Part shown: piece by piece, positions 17,393 to 26,615 of the stretch
Layout: each line of letters starts with the position of its first letter
Position numbering within the stretch: position 1 is the stretch's first letter
Origin: Rickettsiales bacterium
GTDB lineage: Bacteria > Pseudomonadota > Alphaproteobacteria > Rickettsiales > JALZUV01
NCBI GenBank assembly: GCA_029252805.1
Contig: JAQXAR010000037.1
Location: 1 to 38,265, forward strand
DNA: 38,265 nucleotides
Direction: 5' to 3'
Made by a program: the position numbers and the translations under genes
Notes under the pieces: model-generated
What the model was told of the DNA's origin: nothing
Seen by the model: the letters and a program-made list of their open reading frames with translations, nothing else
The model's database searches: none

Positions 17393-19783
17393 CTAGTGCT
17401 TAACTACGCTTCCATCGCCTGAATCATCGGGCATTTTCATGAAATCTTGTTCCATGGCTTCGGTCCACTCGATCGGCTTGAGGGGCTCCGTTAGCGCAAT
17501 TTTCAACACTTCATCGACCGTAGAGACCGGAATAATCTTCAGGCCCTCTTTGACATTTTCTGGAATCTCTTCCAAATCTTTCTCATTATCAATCGGGATA
17601 AGCACGGTTTTAATGCCGCCTCGTAATGCGGCCAGAAGCTTCTCTTTCAACCCACCAATCGGCATCACACGGCCACGCAAGGTCACCTCCCCTGTCATCG
17701 CCACGGTGCGATCCACCGGAATGCCGGTAAAGACCGACACAATCGTTGTTGTCATCGCAATACCCGCACTTGGGCCATCCTTCGGAGTCGCGCCATCTGG
17801 CACGTGAATATGCATATCTTTACGCTGCATGTGGCGCGGATCAATGCCGAACTCGATCGCGCGTGAACGCACATAGCTCAGCGCTGCTTGCGCCGATTCC
17901 TGCATCACATCGCCCAATTTACCGGTAATGCTCACTTTGCCTTTACCGCCAACCGCAACCGATTCGATAATCAACAGATCACCGCCGACTTCCGTATAAG
18001 CGAGGCCGGTTGTCATGCCTACAAGGTTTTCTTTTTCCGCTTCGCCGTAACTGTACTTCTTGATACCGGCATACTCTTTCAAATTCTTCGACGTCACTGC
18101 AACCGACTCACACTGGCCTTGCAGAATCTGTTTCACCGCTTTACGCGCCAGTTTCGCCAGCATACGCTCTAAACCACGCACCCCCGCTTCGCGCGTGTAA
18201 TAGCGGATCACTTCGCGTAAGGCTTCTTCGTTGATCGACCATTCTTTGGTCTTCAAACCATGCGCTTTGATTTGCTTGGTAATTAGATGCTGCGTCGCAA
18301 TTCCGACCTTCTCATCTTCGGTATAACCCGAGAGATGAATGATCTCCATACGGTCAAGCAAAGGGCGTGGCATGTTCATCGAATTTGACGTCGCAAAGAA
18401 CATCACACTTGATAGATCATAATCTACTTCTAGATAGTGATCGCCGAAATTCGCATTTTGCTCAGGATCTAGCACTTCGAGAAGTGCCGCCGCAGGGTCA
18501 CCACGGAAATCATTGCCCATCTTATCAATCTCATCCAAAAGGAAGAGCGGGTTTGACGTTTTCGCCTTTTTCATCGATTGGATGATTTTACCTGGCATCG
18601 AACCAATATACGTACGGCGATGACCACGGATTTCCGCCTCGTCACGCACGCCACCGAGCGAAATTTTGACAAAGTTACGACCTGTCGCCTTCGCAATCGA
18701 ACGCGCAAGTGAGGTTTTACCCACGCCTGGAGGACCTACCAAACAAAGCACAGGACCTTTGATTTGCTTCATACGCGCCTGTACCGCTAAATATTCAACG
18801 ATACGTTCTTTGACTTTTTCCAAACCGAAGTGATCCGCATCCAGTACGGCTTCTGCCTTGTTAATATCGCGTAAAACGCGGCTATTTTTCTTCCATGGAA
18901 TATCAAGCATCCATTCCAGATAATTACGGATAACCGAAGCTTCTGCCGACATCGGGCTCATATTTTTAAGCTTCTTCAATTCCGAAAAGCACTTATCTTT
19001 CGCTTCTTCCGAGAGTTTGAGTTTTTCAAGCTTCTCTTGAAGCTCTGCGATCTCGCCCTTGCCTTCACCATCAGCATCGCCAAGTTCTTTCTGAATCGCC
19101 TTCATTTGCTCATTCAGATAATATTCGCGTTGGGTTTTCTCCATCTGACGCTTGACGCGTGAACGGATACGTTTTTCCGTATTCAACACCGAAATTTCAG
19201 ATTCCATAAGGGAATAGATTTTCTCCAAACGCTCAGCAATACCGATAATCTCCAGTAGCTCCTGCTTCTGCGCAATCTTAATCGCGAGATGTGAGGCCAG
19301 CGTATCGGCCAAACGGCTTGGATTATCAATCTGATTCACCGTGCCGAGAATCTCCGACGGGATCTTTTTATTCAATTTGATATATTGATCAAAATGGCTC
19401 TTCGCGGTGCGCGCCATGGCTTCCGCTTCGGATGGATCTTTCATCTCATCTTCGAGTTGTGCCGCTTCCACTTCGACAAAATCTTCATTCGTCACAAAGC
19501 GGGTAACTTTCGCACGCGCCGAACCTTCGACCAAGACTTTCACCGTACCATCTGGCAGGCGCAGCAACTGCAATACCGTCGCCAGCGTTCCTACTTCAAA
19601 CAGGTTATCCGGATTTGGATCATCCTCGCCCGCCTCTTTTTGGCTGAGGAGTAGAATCTTTGACTCTTTGCCAACCACTTGCTCAAGCGCTTTGACAGAT
19701 TTTTCACGCCCCACAAAGAGTGGCACAATCATGCCAGGAAACACCACAATGTCACGAAGAGGAAGAACCGGATACACCGCCAT
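17393..19783 (-). CDS. lon: ATP-dependent protease Lon
   Basis: Lon is a hexameric AAA+ serine protease that degrades misfolded and selected regulatory proteins. The 796-residue protein shows the N-terminal substrate domain (YPVLPLRDIVVFPGM), a coiled region, the ATPase with GPPGVGKTSLARSIA (from residue 350) and LLDEIDKM, and the C-terminal protease with the catalytic Ser in KDGPSAGIAMTT and the Lys in LKEKLLAALRGG. Length is standard for LonA (about 780-810). In alphaproteobacteria Lon degrades CcrM and other cell-cycle factors, so its presence fits the CtrA system in this window. It follows clpX on the same strand but with a 245-base gap holding its own candidate heat-shock promoter. Confidence 0.98.
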   Translation of the reverse strand: MAVYPVLPLRDIVVFPGMIVPLFVGREKSVKALEQVVGKESKILLLSQKEAGEDDPNPDNLFEVGTLATVLQLLRLPDGTVKVLVEGSARAKVTRFVTNEDFVEVEAAQLEDEMKDPSEAEAMARTAKSHFDQYIKLNKKIPSEILGTVNQIDNPSRLADTLASHLAIKIAQKQELLEIIGIAERLEKIYSLMESEISVLNTEKRIRSRVKRQMEKTQREYYLNEQMKAIQKELGDADGEGKGEIAELQEKLEKLKLSEEAKDKCFSELKKLKNMSPMSAEASVIRNYLEWMLDIPWKKNSRVLRDINKAEAVLDADHFGLEKVKERIVEYLAVQARMKQIKGPVLCLVGPPGVGKTSLARSIAKATGRNFVKISLGGVRDEAEIRGHRRTYIGSMPGKIIQSMKKAKTSNPLFLLDEIDKMGNDFRGDPAAALLEVLDPEQNANFGDHYLEVDYDLSSVMFFATSNSMNMPRPLLDRMEIIHLSGYTEDEKVGIATQHLITKQIKAHGLKTKEWSINEEALREVIRYYTREAGVRGLERMLAKLARKAVKQILQGQCESVAVTSKNLKEYAGIKKYSYGEAEKENLVGMTTGLAYTEVGGDLLIIESVAVGGKGKVSITGKLGDVMQESAQAALSYVRSRAIEFGIDPRHMQRKDMHIHVPDGATPKDGPSAGIAMTTTIVSVFTGIPVDRTVAMTGEVTLRGRVMPIGGLKEKLLAALRGGIKTVLIPIDNEKDLEEIPENVKEGLKIIPVSTVDEVLKIALTEPLKPIEWTEAMEQDFMKMPDDSGDGSVVKH

Positions 19784-19809
19784 AGCAGAAGCCTTTAATT
19801 TGTTATGTA

Positions 19810-19841
19810 CTTAATATAGGCACGATTGCGTAAATTTCTAG
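19810..19841 (-). promoter_or_regulatory. Candidate sigma-32-type promoter of lon
   Basis: On the minus strand CTAG (19841-19838) is followed after 17 bases by CCTATATTAAG (19820-19810). The -10 part fits the alphaproteobacterial heat-shock pattern CYTATNTNNG at all but the last position; the -35 part differs from CTTG by one base. It lies 27 bases before the lon start. Confidence 0.4.
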
Positions 19842-19962
19842 TCTCTGCGCAGAAAAACCCACCTGAAGCCCTAAGATTAACCCTATTTATGACAGAAAAG
19901 AGTTAAAAATTGATGAGGGAACCAATACTTTTACGCTTAACGGCAAAAAACCATCTCTCAAA

Positions 19963-19986
19963 ATACCCGCGAAGGCGAGTATCCAG
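19963..19986. repeat. Dispersed hairpin repeat, copy 2 (CTGGATACCCGC type)
   Basis: ATACCCGC (19963-19970) pairs with GCGAGTAT (19975-19982) with one mismatch, and CCAG follows. In reverse orientation it matches the copy at 12453-12479 closely (CTGGATAC-CGCC-CGCGGGTATTT). It lies in the gap between clpX and lon. Confidence 0.6.
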
Positions 19987-20028
19987 CACAACCAAACACT
20001 AGCCCCTCGTTTTCGAGAGAGTTACAGT

Positions 20029-21282
20029 TTAGCTGGCCTTTTTCTTCGCGCCCTTAACAATCTTCGGCTTCGCATCGCCTAACACTACTTTCGCATTGAT
20101 GACAACTTCTTTAACATCTTTGGCAGATGGAATGTCATACATCAATTCAAGCAATAGCTCCTCGATAATGGCACGTAAGCCACGAGCACCTGTCTTGCGC
20201 TCAATCGCTTTCTTGGCGATTTCTTTGAGCGCGCCTTCATCAATCGTAAGCTCAACGCCTTCCATATCAAACAACTTCTTATATTGCTTGATAAGCGCGT
20301 TTTTCGGCTCCGTCAGGATGGTGACTAGCGCATCTTCATCGAGATTCTCTAGCGTCGCAATCACTGGCAAACGCCCTACAAATTCTGGGATCAAACCATA
20401 TTTCACGAGATCTTCAGGCTGCAGGCTCTTCAATGCTTCGCCCACTTCCGTTTTCTCTTCATTCTTCACGTCAGCACCAAAGCCGATTGCAGACCCTTTG
20501 CCACGCTGAGCAATCACCTTCTCAATGCCGGCAAATGCACCGCCACAAATAAAGAGGATATTCGCCGTATCCACTTGCAAAAATTCTTGCTGTGGATGCT
20601 TACGCCCACCTTGCGGCGGAACAGAGGCAACCGTGCCTTCCATAATTTTCAACAAGGCTTGCTGTACGCCCTCACCCGAAACATCACGTGTGATAGATGG
20701 GTTATCAGACTTACGAGAGATTTTATCTACCTCATCAATATAAACAATACCACGTTGCGCACGCTCTACATTGTAATCCGCAGATTGCAGCAAACGTAGG
20801 ATGATATTTTCGACATCTTCACCCACATAACCCGCTTCGGTAAGCGTGGTCGCATCGGCCATTGTAAACGGAACATCCAAAATACGCGCGAGAGTTTGCG
20901 CGAGGAGTGTCTTACCACAACCCGTTGGGCCCATGATCAAGATATTCGATTTCGCAAGCTCAATGTCAGTGCCTTTATCAGCCGCTTCCATACGCTTATA
21001 GTGATTGTAAACAGCCACCGCGAGAATCTTCTTCGCATCGGCCTGACCAATCACATAATCATCGAGGAACTTACGAAGCTCCGCCGGAGTCGACAAGCTC
21101 TCGCTTGAAGCAGCCGCTGGACCACCCTTATCAGCCGCCTTGATGATATCCATACAAAGCTCTACGCACTCATCACAAATAAACACCGTTGGGCCAGCAA
21201 TAAGCTTGCGCACTTCATGTTCGCTCTTTGCACAGAAAGAGCAGTAACGTGTATTTTTCGAATCTTTTCCGCCTTTAGTCAT
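20029..21282 (-). CDS. clpX: ClpXP protease ATPase subunit ClpX
   Basis: ClpX is the AAA+ unfoldase that feeds proteins to ClpP. The N-terminal zinc domain has Cys14, Cys17, Cys36 and Cys39 ([21 protein letters not shown]). The Walker A motif GPTGCGKT is at 118-125 and Walker B reads [10 protein letters not shown]. The pore and sensor regions follow and the total of 417 residues is typical. In alphaproteobacteria with CtrA, ClpXP degrades CtrA at the G1-S transition with the help of CpdR, RcdA and PopA; those adaptors are not in the window. It lies 31 bases after clpP in the conserved tig-clpP-clpX order. Confidence 0.98.
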   Translation of the reverse strand: MTKGGKDSKNTRYCSFCAKSEHEVRKLIAGPTVFICDECVELCMDIIKAADKGGPAAASSESLSTPAELRKFLDDYVIGQADAKKILAVAVYNHYKRMEAADKGTDIELAKSNILIMGPTGCGKTLLAQTLARILDVPFTMADATTLTEAGYVGEDVENIILRLLQSADYNVERAQRGIVYIDEVDKISRKSDNPSITRDVSGEGVQQALLKIMEGTVASVPPQGGRKHPQQEFLQVDTANILFICGGAFAGIEKVIAQRGKGSAIGFGADVKNEEKTEVGEALKSLQPEDLVKYGLIPEFVGRLPVIATLENLDEDALVTILTEPKNALIKQYKKLFDMEGVELTIDEGALKEIAKKAIERKTGARGLRAIIEELLLELMYDIPSAKDVKEVVINAKVVLGDAKPKIVKGAKKKAS

Positions 21283-21313
21283 GGCCTAGCCTTTCAAAGC
21301 TTATACTTACTAC

Positions 21314-21931
21314 TTATTCAGCAACATCGCCGCGCTGCTCAACGATCTCATCTACCAAGCCAAATTCTTTGGCTTTTTCAGCAGACATAAAGTTATCGCG
21401 TTCCATCGCTTTTTCGATCACAGCAAGCTTCTGTCCGGTATGCTTCACATACACATTATTCAGACGCTTTTTGAGATCGAGAATCTCTTTGGTATGAATT
21501 TCGATATCCGTTGCTTGACCGCTTGCACCGCCAGAAGGCTGGTGAATCATCACACGCGCATTCGGGGTGATGTAACGCTTATCACCTGCCGTTAGAAGCA
21601 GCGAACCCATAGAGCACGCTTGCCCTACACATAAAGTGTGAATTTCAGGTTTGATATACTGCATGGTATCATAGATAGACATACCCGCAGTCACCACGCC
21701 GCCGGGCGAGTTGATATACATAGAGATCGGCTTATCCGGATTCTCAGATTCCAAGAATAGAAGCTGCGCCACAATGACGGAAGCCATATGGTCTTCCACC
21801 TGACCGGTTAAAAAGATAATACGCTCACGCAAGAGACGAGAGTAAATATCAAAGCTACGCTCACCTCGCGCGCTTTGTTCAACTACCATTGGCACTAGGC
21901 CACTTGCTTCAGTATCGTCCAGATGTTGCAT
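21314..21931 (-). CDS. clpP: ATP-dependent Clp protease proteolytic subunit
   Basis: ClpP forms the tetradecameric proteolytic chamber used with ClpX or ClpA. The catalytic triad can be placed at Ser107 (QACSMGS), His130 ([11 protein letters not shown]) and Asp179 (MERDNFMS). The 205-residue length and the [18 protein letters not shown] block are typical. The ATG at 21931 has AAGGGAG at good distance. A short propeptide before residue 15 is expected from the family. It lies between tig and clpX. Confidence 0.98.
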   Translation of the reverse strand: MQHLDDTEASGLVPMVVEQSARGERSFDIYSRLLRERIIFLTGQVEDHMASVIVAQLLFLESENPDKPISMYINSPGGVVTAGMSIYDTMQYIKPEIHTLCVGQACSMGSLLLTAGDKRYITPNARVMIHQPSGGASGQATDIEIHTKEILDLKKRLNNVYVKHTGQKLAVIEKAMERDNFMSAEKAKEFGLVDEIVEQRGDVAE

Positions 21932-21995
21932 GACAACTCCCTTATGTTTCTCTTATAAGCTTAAGCTAGCGCCCTAATGTTTAAGAAACTACTAA

Positions 21996-23429
21996 TTATG
22001 CCGATTTTTTCTTAGAGGCAGTTTTTGTTTTAGCAGCGGGTTTCTTTTTCGCCGCAGTTTCCTTCTTATCCGTCGATTTTTTAGCTGCCGGCTTCTTTTT
22101 TGCCTTCGCACCCTCTTCTTCATCATCCTTAATAAGATCTTCGATAGAAACCTTCTTATCAGTGACTTTTACTTTATCGAGAATGAAATCAACGGCTTTA
22201 TCTTCAATGATCGGACCGCGAAGCTCTTCCATATTTTCAGGATTCTTCTGATAATACTCAAAAACCATCTGTTCTTGACCTTGGAATTGACGCGCATGCT
22301 CCATAATCGCACCGCTTAACTCTTCTTGAGTTACTTGCAGATCATTCTGACGACCAATGTCAGATAGGTAGAGACCTAAACGCACACGACGCTCGGCAAT
22401 CTCTTCATATTCAGCACGAAGTTCTTTCTCTGGCTTATCGAGGAATGCCTCATCACCTTGATTCTTCGCTTCTTCAATACGAGACCAAATCGCTTCAAAC
22501 TCAGCATCAACCATGCTTTTCGGCGCTTCAAATTTGCATACAGGGTCTAGCGCATCAAAAAGCGCTTTCTTCAATTTCGTGCGAGACACATTGTCATAAT
22601 CTTTGCTCATTTGACCTTTGATCGCTTCTTTAAGCTTATCAAGGCTTTCCATGCCCATCTCTTTAGCGAACTCATCGTCAATCTTCACCGCTTCCGCACC
22701 AAGCACTTCATGCACCTGAACTTCGAAGACGGCATCTTTGCCTTTGAGGTCTTCAGAGTGATACTCATCTGGGAACTTAACATTCACCTTCAAATCGTCA
22801 CCGGCTTTAGCACCAATGAGTTGCTCTTCAAAACCAGGAATGAATTGACCAGCGCCAAGCTCAAGTGTGTGACCTTTAGCCTCACCGCCTTGGAATGCTT
22901 CATCACCGACAAAGCCCTTAAAGTCGATAAGCACTGCGTCGCCATTTTTGGCTTTGGTCGCATCAGGCTTCTTATTATAGCTCTTACGGTGTCCAGCCAA
23001 ACGGTCTAGACCTTCCTGAACATCAGATTCAGGCAGCTCGTAAGTGAGTTTCTCTAGAGAGACTTTCGACAGATCCACCTTCGGCACATCTGGAAGTACT
23101 TCATAAGCGATCGTGAATTCGAGGTCTTTACCTTCGTCGAAACTTACAATCTCAACTTTCGGACGCATTGCAGGGCGCTCGTCTTTTTCTTTCAATACTT
23201 CGCCCGTTTTTTCTTGAACGGTTTTTTCCAAAACTTCGCCCATGACAGACTTACCATAACGCTGCTTCAATACTTTCGCAGGGATCTTACCAGGGCGGAA
23301 ACCAGGGATTTTCGCCTGTTGGCCAACCACTAACAATTGCTCATCAACTTTCGCTTCGATATCTTTAGCAGTGATCGTCACTGAATATTCGCGTTCAAGC
23401 TTCTCGTTTTTAAGTTCTTTAACTTGCAT
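21996..23429 (-). CDS. tig: Trigger factor
   Basis: Trigger factor is the ribosome-bound chaperone and peptidyl-prolyl isomerase that meets nascent chains. The ribosome-binding signature FRPGKIPAKVLKQRYG is at about residues 44-59, followed by the FKBP-like isomerase domain (GDAVLIDFKGFVGDEAF, FIPGFEEQLIGAKAGD) and the helical C-terminal arms. The last 45 residues form a Lys/Ala-rich tail (KKKPAAKKSTDKKE and similar repeats) seen in many alphaproteobacterial trigger factors. The 477-residue length is slightly longer than in E. coli because of this tail. It leads the tig-clpP-clpX run. Confidence 0.97.
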   Translation of the reverse strand: MQVKELKNEKLEREYSVTITAKDIEAKVDEQLLVVGQQAKIPGFRPGKIPAKVLKQRYGKSVMGEVLEKTVQEKTGEVLKEKDERPAMRPKVEIVSFDEGKDLEFTIAYEVLPDVPKVDLSKVSLEKLTYELPESDVQEGLDRLAGHRKSYNKKPDATKAKNGDAVLIDFKGFVGDEAFQGGEAKGHTLELGAGQFIPGFEEQLIGAKAGDDLKVNVKFPDEYHSEDLKGKDAVFEVQVHEVLGAEAVKIDDEFAKEMGMESLDKLKEAIKGQMSKDYDNVSRTKLKKALFDALDPVCKFEAPKSMVDAEFEAIWSRIEEAKNQGDEAFLDKPEKELRAEYEEIAERRVRLGLYLSDIGRQNDLQVTQEELSGAIMEHARQFQGQEQMVFEYYQKNPENMEELRGPIIEDKAVDFILDKVKVTDKKVSIEDLIKDDEEEGAKAKKKPAAKKSTDKKETAAKKKPAAKTKTASKKKSA

Positions 23430-23469
23430 GGCTAGGCCCTTTCCGGCGGTATTTAAAAAATGTTGTACA

Positions 23470-23497
23470 GAGATAGAGGATGACGGGAAGGTGTCAA
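23470..23497 (-). promoter_or_regulatory. Candidate sigma-70 promoter of tig
   Basis: On the minus strand TTGACA (23497-23492), a perfect -35 element, is followed after 16 bases by TATCTC (23475-23470), a weaker -10 element. It lies about 40 bases before the tig start codon and could drive tig-clpP-clpX. Confidence 0.5.
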
Positions 23498-23514
23498 CCG
23501 CTGAATCGCGGTTT

Positions 23515-23940
23515 TTAGCCCATTAATGTGTCTTTGGCCGCATTAAGCTTACTCGCGAGATAGTCATTGCCGCCTTGATCAGGGTGCAGCTTCTTCATCA
23601 ACTTCTTATAAGCCGCTTTGACCTGAGCCTCTGAAGCGCCCGCCTCCACACCTAGGATCAACGCCGCTTCTTCGCGTGACATACCCGTTTTTGCAAGGGT
23701 CGAAGCGTGCGTTTCCGTCCTCGCCTTACCTTTACCGCCTCCCACCATCCACGCCTGAATCGCCGGAATAAAAGCATATAGAATCCGCCCACCAAACACG
23801 CGTGAGGCTAAGAACAACGTCACAATCATGCCGCCACCCAAAATCCACCGCGCAAGCGAACTTCCTTTATTCGAGCCCACCACCAAACGATGAATCACAA
23901 AAACAAGCAGAATCCCAACAATCAGAGCAATAAGAGGCAT
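23515..23940 (-). CDS. Membrane-anchored J-domain protein
   Basis: This 141-residue protein has two hydrophobic segments (about 1-20 and 32-58) followed by a C-terminal J-domain (about 86-141) with LGVEAGASEAQVKAAYKKLMKKLHPDQGGN; the HPD motif that stimulates DnaK ATPase is intact. The build, short membrane part plus C-terminal J-domain, resembles the TIM14/Pam18-like proteins common in alphaproteobacteria. No Zn-finger or substrate domains of DnaJ are present, so it is not DnaJ itself. It probably recruits DnaK to the inner membrane (inference). It lies upstream of tig on the same strand with an 85-base gap and ends just past the tig promoter. Confidence 0.85.
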   Translation of the reverse strand: MPLIALIVGILLVFVIHRLVVGSNKGSSLARWILGGGMIVTLFLASRVFGGRILYAFIPAIQAWMVGGGKGKARTETHASTLAKTGMSREEAALILGVEAGASEAQVKAAYKKLMKKLHPDQGGNDYLASKLNAAKDTLMG

Positions 23941-24008
23941 AGATTACATATGCTACATATCAGACGCTTGCACAAGAGGCACGAACCCTGCATATAAGTA
24001 AGTAGTGC

Positions 24009-24085
24009 GCGCCCATAGCTCAGCTGGATAGAGCAACTGCCTTCTAAGCCGTAGGTCGCAGGTTCGAATCCTGCTGGGCGCGCCA
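24009..24085 (+). tRNA. tRNA-Arg (anticodon TCT)
   Basis: GCGCCCA pairs with TGGGCGC, followed by G-CCA. The anticodon loop CTTCTAA gives TCT, the D-arm has AGCTCAGCTGGATAGAGC, and the T-arm has CAGGTTCGAATCCTG. The length is 77 bases with an encoded CCA. It is the only tRNA in the window on the plus strand. Confidence 0.97.
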
Positions 24086-24116
24086 TTGTTGCTTTAGGAC
24101 TCTTTAAAGAGACGTG

Positions 24117-25187
24117 TCACACTCGCATTCTGACGACATATTCCTCTCGCCCCCTAGACAAGCCATGATATTGGATGCTTTCCACCAGCTCGTCTAACCC
24201 ACTTATCAGACGATTAGCCCAGACATCATCCGACTCATGCGCACACTTAGCCAGCATTACCTGCAAGACTTCAACATGTTTTTGCACCGCTATATGATGT
24301 CTTGCGCTCCCGAAAATAAATGACACCGTCAAAAACTGAAAGAGATTCTCTGCCACTTCTTCAATATGATGATAATCAAAGGTTCCGGCATGAGACTTAA
24401 GCTTTAGTAATTGCCGCTGCATTAAGCTGGCCGCTTTCGGCTCCTCACCCTTCGTCAGTTTATAGAGCAATCGATTTATCTTTTTTATATCCTCGGCAAT
24501 CCATTGCAATGACTCCCCCCTCATGGCATCGATTGCCTGCTGTGCTTCAGCTAATATTTCGGGCACAATCACTTCGCGCAAACTTCTTGGAAGTTGCATT
24601 TTCCTTCTCAAGGCCTTCCCCGCCATTATTTTAACCGGCGATTTATACCTACGCTTTATTTTAGACGATAAACCATACTCCGTGGGCACCACCTTCCGGC
24701 GTTCCTCATGCTGCTGAACGTAGTCTTCTTTTCGTTTACCTCGTCGGCGGTCAGGTCCGATATATTCATCTGACACAATAAACTCTCTAGGGAAATCGAT
24801 AATATGCTCCATTCTATTATAGAGAGAACGAACGGTGTAAGGCTTTGCCAAAAACTCCGTTACGCCACAATCACGAGCATATTTCACCGCTTCTTCGGTA
24901 CTATTTTCTGACATCAGAATCGTTGGCACGAGAGCGACCTTCGCCAGCTCGTTACGACGAATCTCTTGCACCAGCCTCACCCCATCCAACGGACGAGTAT
25001 TCCACTCTGCCAGCAGAATATTGACTTCCTTTTCCTGAAAAACCTGCAGCGCTTCGCAACTTTTACGAACTGCCGTGATATTTGCAAAACCCATTTTAAA
25101 TAGAATATCCTTCAGGAGGATCAACATATGACGATCACCATCTACAATTAAGATATGCGCGTTTTCGAGTTTCTTTCTGGCGTTCAT
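24117..25187 (-). CDS. Atypical response regulator with Glu at the phospho site
   Basis: The first 125 residues form a CheY-like receiver domain (HILIVDGDRHMLILLKDIL, then AEWNTRPLDG, ILMSENS and EFLAKPYT). Aligned on Asp16, the phospho-acceptor position (45 residues later, as in CheY) is Glu61, and the second acidic residue of the usual DD pair is Gly17; Ser93 and Lys115 are kept. A motif YIGPDRRRGKRK follows (about 142-153), then a basic linker and a helical C-terminal domain from about 200. Within it LKSHAGTFDYHHIEEVAENL (263-282) has the LKG-AG-F pattern of histidine phosphotransfer domains, but the phospho-His position is Leu261. I start at the ATG at 25187, which has GGAAG five bases upstream; an ATG at 25211 lacks a binding site. 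Its targets are unknown. Confidence 0.78.
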   Translation of the reverse strand: MNARKKLENAHILIVDGDRHMLILLKDILFKMGFANITAVRKSCEALQVFQEKEVNILLAEWNTRPLDGVRLVQEIRRNELAKVALVPTILMSENSTEEAVKYARDCGVTEFLAKPYTVRSLYNRMEHIIDFPREFIVSDEYIGPDRRRGKRKEDYVQQHEERRKVVPTEYGLSSKIKRRYKSPVKIMAGKALRRKMQLPRSLREVIVPEILAEAQQAIDAMRGESLQWIAEDIKKINRLLYKLTKGEEPKAASLMQRQLLKLKSHAGTFDYHHIEEVAENLFQFLTVSFIFGSARHHIAVQKHVEVLQVMLAKCAHESDDVWANRLISGLDELVESIQYHGLSRGREEYVVRMRV

Positions 25188-25266
25188 TATTTCTTCCGAT
25201 TGCTTATTCATTTAAAGGACGGCCTTATTGCCCCAGAAGTATTAATTTTGGTTTAGAAAAACGTGT

Positions 25267-25363
25267 AGTTATCCACATATCACCATAAATCTGTGGATAA
25301 CTAAGGTTATACAAAATTAATTACCATTTATTCCAATTGAACAATAATTTTATGTAAATAACA
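25267..25363. other. Three DnaA-box-like sites beside an AT-rich stretch
   Basis: TTATCCACA at 25269-25277 and TGTGGATAA at 25292-25300 are two consensus DnaA boxes in opposite orientation, within an 11-bp perfect inverted repeat (AGTTATCCACA / TGTGGATAACT) with a 14-base spacer. TTATACAAA at 25307-25315 is a third site with one mismatch. The 57 bases from 25307 to 25363 contain only about nine G or C. This is the composition expected of an unwinding element, but also of a DnaA-controlled promoter region. It lies between the divergent response regulator and gcvT. Confidence 0.6.
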
Positions 25364-25414
25364 TTCCCCTTCCTCCTGCCCCACATCACTTACCAAATTT
25401 TAATCCGACTTTGA

Positions 25415-25442
25415 TTGACGATACAAAGACAGCCGTTATATT
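25415..25442 (+). promoter_or_regulatory. Sigma-70 promoter of the gcv operon
   Basis: TTGACG (25415-25420) and TATATT (25437-25442) are separated by 16 bases. The start point would fall near 25449, leaving a leader of about 30 bases before gcvT. That is too short for a glycine riboswitch. Confidence 0.6.
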
Positions 25443-25479
25443 GGCTCAGCTTTAACAGGCGCTAAACGAGAGGGACCCG

Positions 25480-26598
25480 ATGGAAAACGCGAAAAAAACA
25501 CCTTTATATGATGCCCATATTGCCATGCAAGGTAAGATGGTTGAGTTCGCCGGTTATGCGATGCCGGTACAATATCCAATGGGTTTAGCGAAAGAACATC
25601 TTTGGGTTCGCGAAAATGTAGGCATGTTTGATGTGTCCCACATGGGCCAAGCTTACCTTGAAGGCGAAGGTGCGGCAGAGTTTTTAAGCTTCATCACCCC
25701 TTCCCCGTTTATGAAAACGCCTCATGGCAATGCTAAATATACCGTTCTTCCCAATGATAAAGGCGGCGTGATTGATGATCTAATCATCACACGCTTATCT
25801 GAGGATAAATTCTTCATCGTGTTCAATGCTTCTCGTAAAGAAATTGACGCTGCATGGATGGAAAAACATATGCCCGATACGTTGACGCTCACGATGCTGC
25901 CAAGCCGTGCGCTTATCGCCGTGCAAGGCCCTAAAGCGGAGGTGATCCTATCGCAGCATGTAAAAGAGCCACTAACCGAGCAAGGGTACATGACGATTCA
26001 AACCGTTCATCTTAACGATGGCACTGAAATCTTCATCAGCCGTTTGGGCTATACCGGTGAAGATGGTTTTGAAATCAGCATTGAAGGCGATAAAGCCGCA
26101 GACTTTTGGAACGCACTCGCCGCACATGATGAAGTAGAACCCGCTGGCCTCGGCGCACGTGACACCCTTCGCCTAGAGATGGGTTACCCGCTTTACGGCC
26201 ATGATCTGGATGAAGAGACTTCGCCGATTCAATCAAGTCTCGGCTGGGTTGTCAGCAAAAAGAATGACATCTTCATGGGTGCCGAGCGCATTCTCGCCGA
26301 TCGTGAAAATGGCCCTGCAACTAAACGTGTCGGCATTAAATTGCTCGATCGCGGTGTCGCGCGTGAGAATACGCCAATCGTAAACGAAGCAGGTGAATCT
26401 ATCGGCACGCTCACCAGCGGCGGCTTCTCGCCTACGTTGAATGCAGCGATTGGCCAAGGCTACCTACCCGCAGCTTACGCAGATGAAGGCAGCAAAGTCT
26501 TCGTCGAAGTACGCGGTAAAAAATTAGCGGCAGAGGTGACAGGATTAACCTTCATCCAAGCCAATACTAAAACGAAAAAACAAAGCAAAGCGGCTTAA
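25480..26598 (+). CDS. gcvT: Glycine cleavage system T protein (aminomethyltransferase)
   Basis: GcvT takes the aminomethyl group from the H protein, releases ammonia and passes the methylene to tetrahydrofolate. The 372-residue protein begins KTPLYDAHIAMQGKMVEFAGYAMPVQY, with the conserved WVRENVGMFDVSHMGQ block, the folate-site region LGYTGEDGFEI, and GARDTLRLEMGYPLYGHDLDE. Length is normal. It leads a gcvT-gcvH-gcvPA-gcvPB operon; the L protein is elsewhere, since it is shared with 2-oxoacid dehydrogenases. The binding site GAGAGGG precedes the ATG. Confidence 0.97.
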   Translation: MENAKKTPLYDAHIAMQGKMVEFAGYAMPVQYPMGLAKEHLWVRENVGMFDVSHMGQAYLEGEGAAEFLSFITPSPFMKTPHGNAKYTVLPNDKGGVIDDLIITRLSEDKFFIVFNASRKEIDAAWMEKHMPDTLTLTMLPSRALIAVQGPKAEVILSQHVKEPLTEQGYMTIQTVHLNDGTEIFISRLGYTGEDGFEISIEGDKAADFWNALAAHDEVEPAGLGARDTLRLEMGYPLYGHDLDEETSPIQSSLGWVVSKKNDIFMGAERILADRENGPATKRVGIKLLDRGVARENTPIVNEAGESIGTLTSGGFSPTLNAAIGQGYLPAAYADEGSKVFVEVRGKKLAAEVTGLTFIQANTKTKKQSKAA

Positions 26599-26615
26599 TT
26601 CAGGGAGAATAAACC

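Noticed and set aside
25443-25479. Glycine riboswitch before gcvT
   Set aside because: The predicted transcript start leaves only about 30 bases of leader and no aptamer-like tandem structure is visible; the region upstream holds the promoter and DnaA-type boxes.
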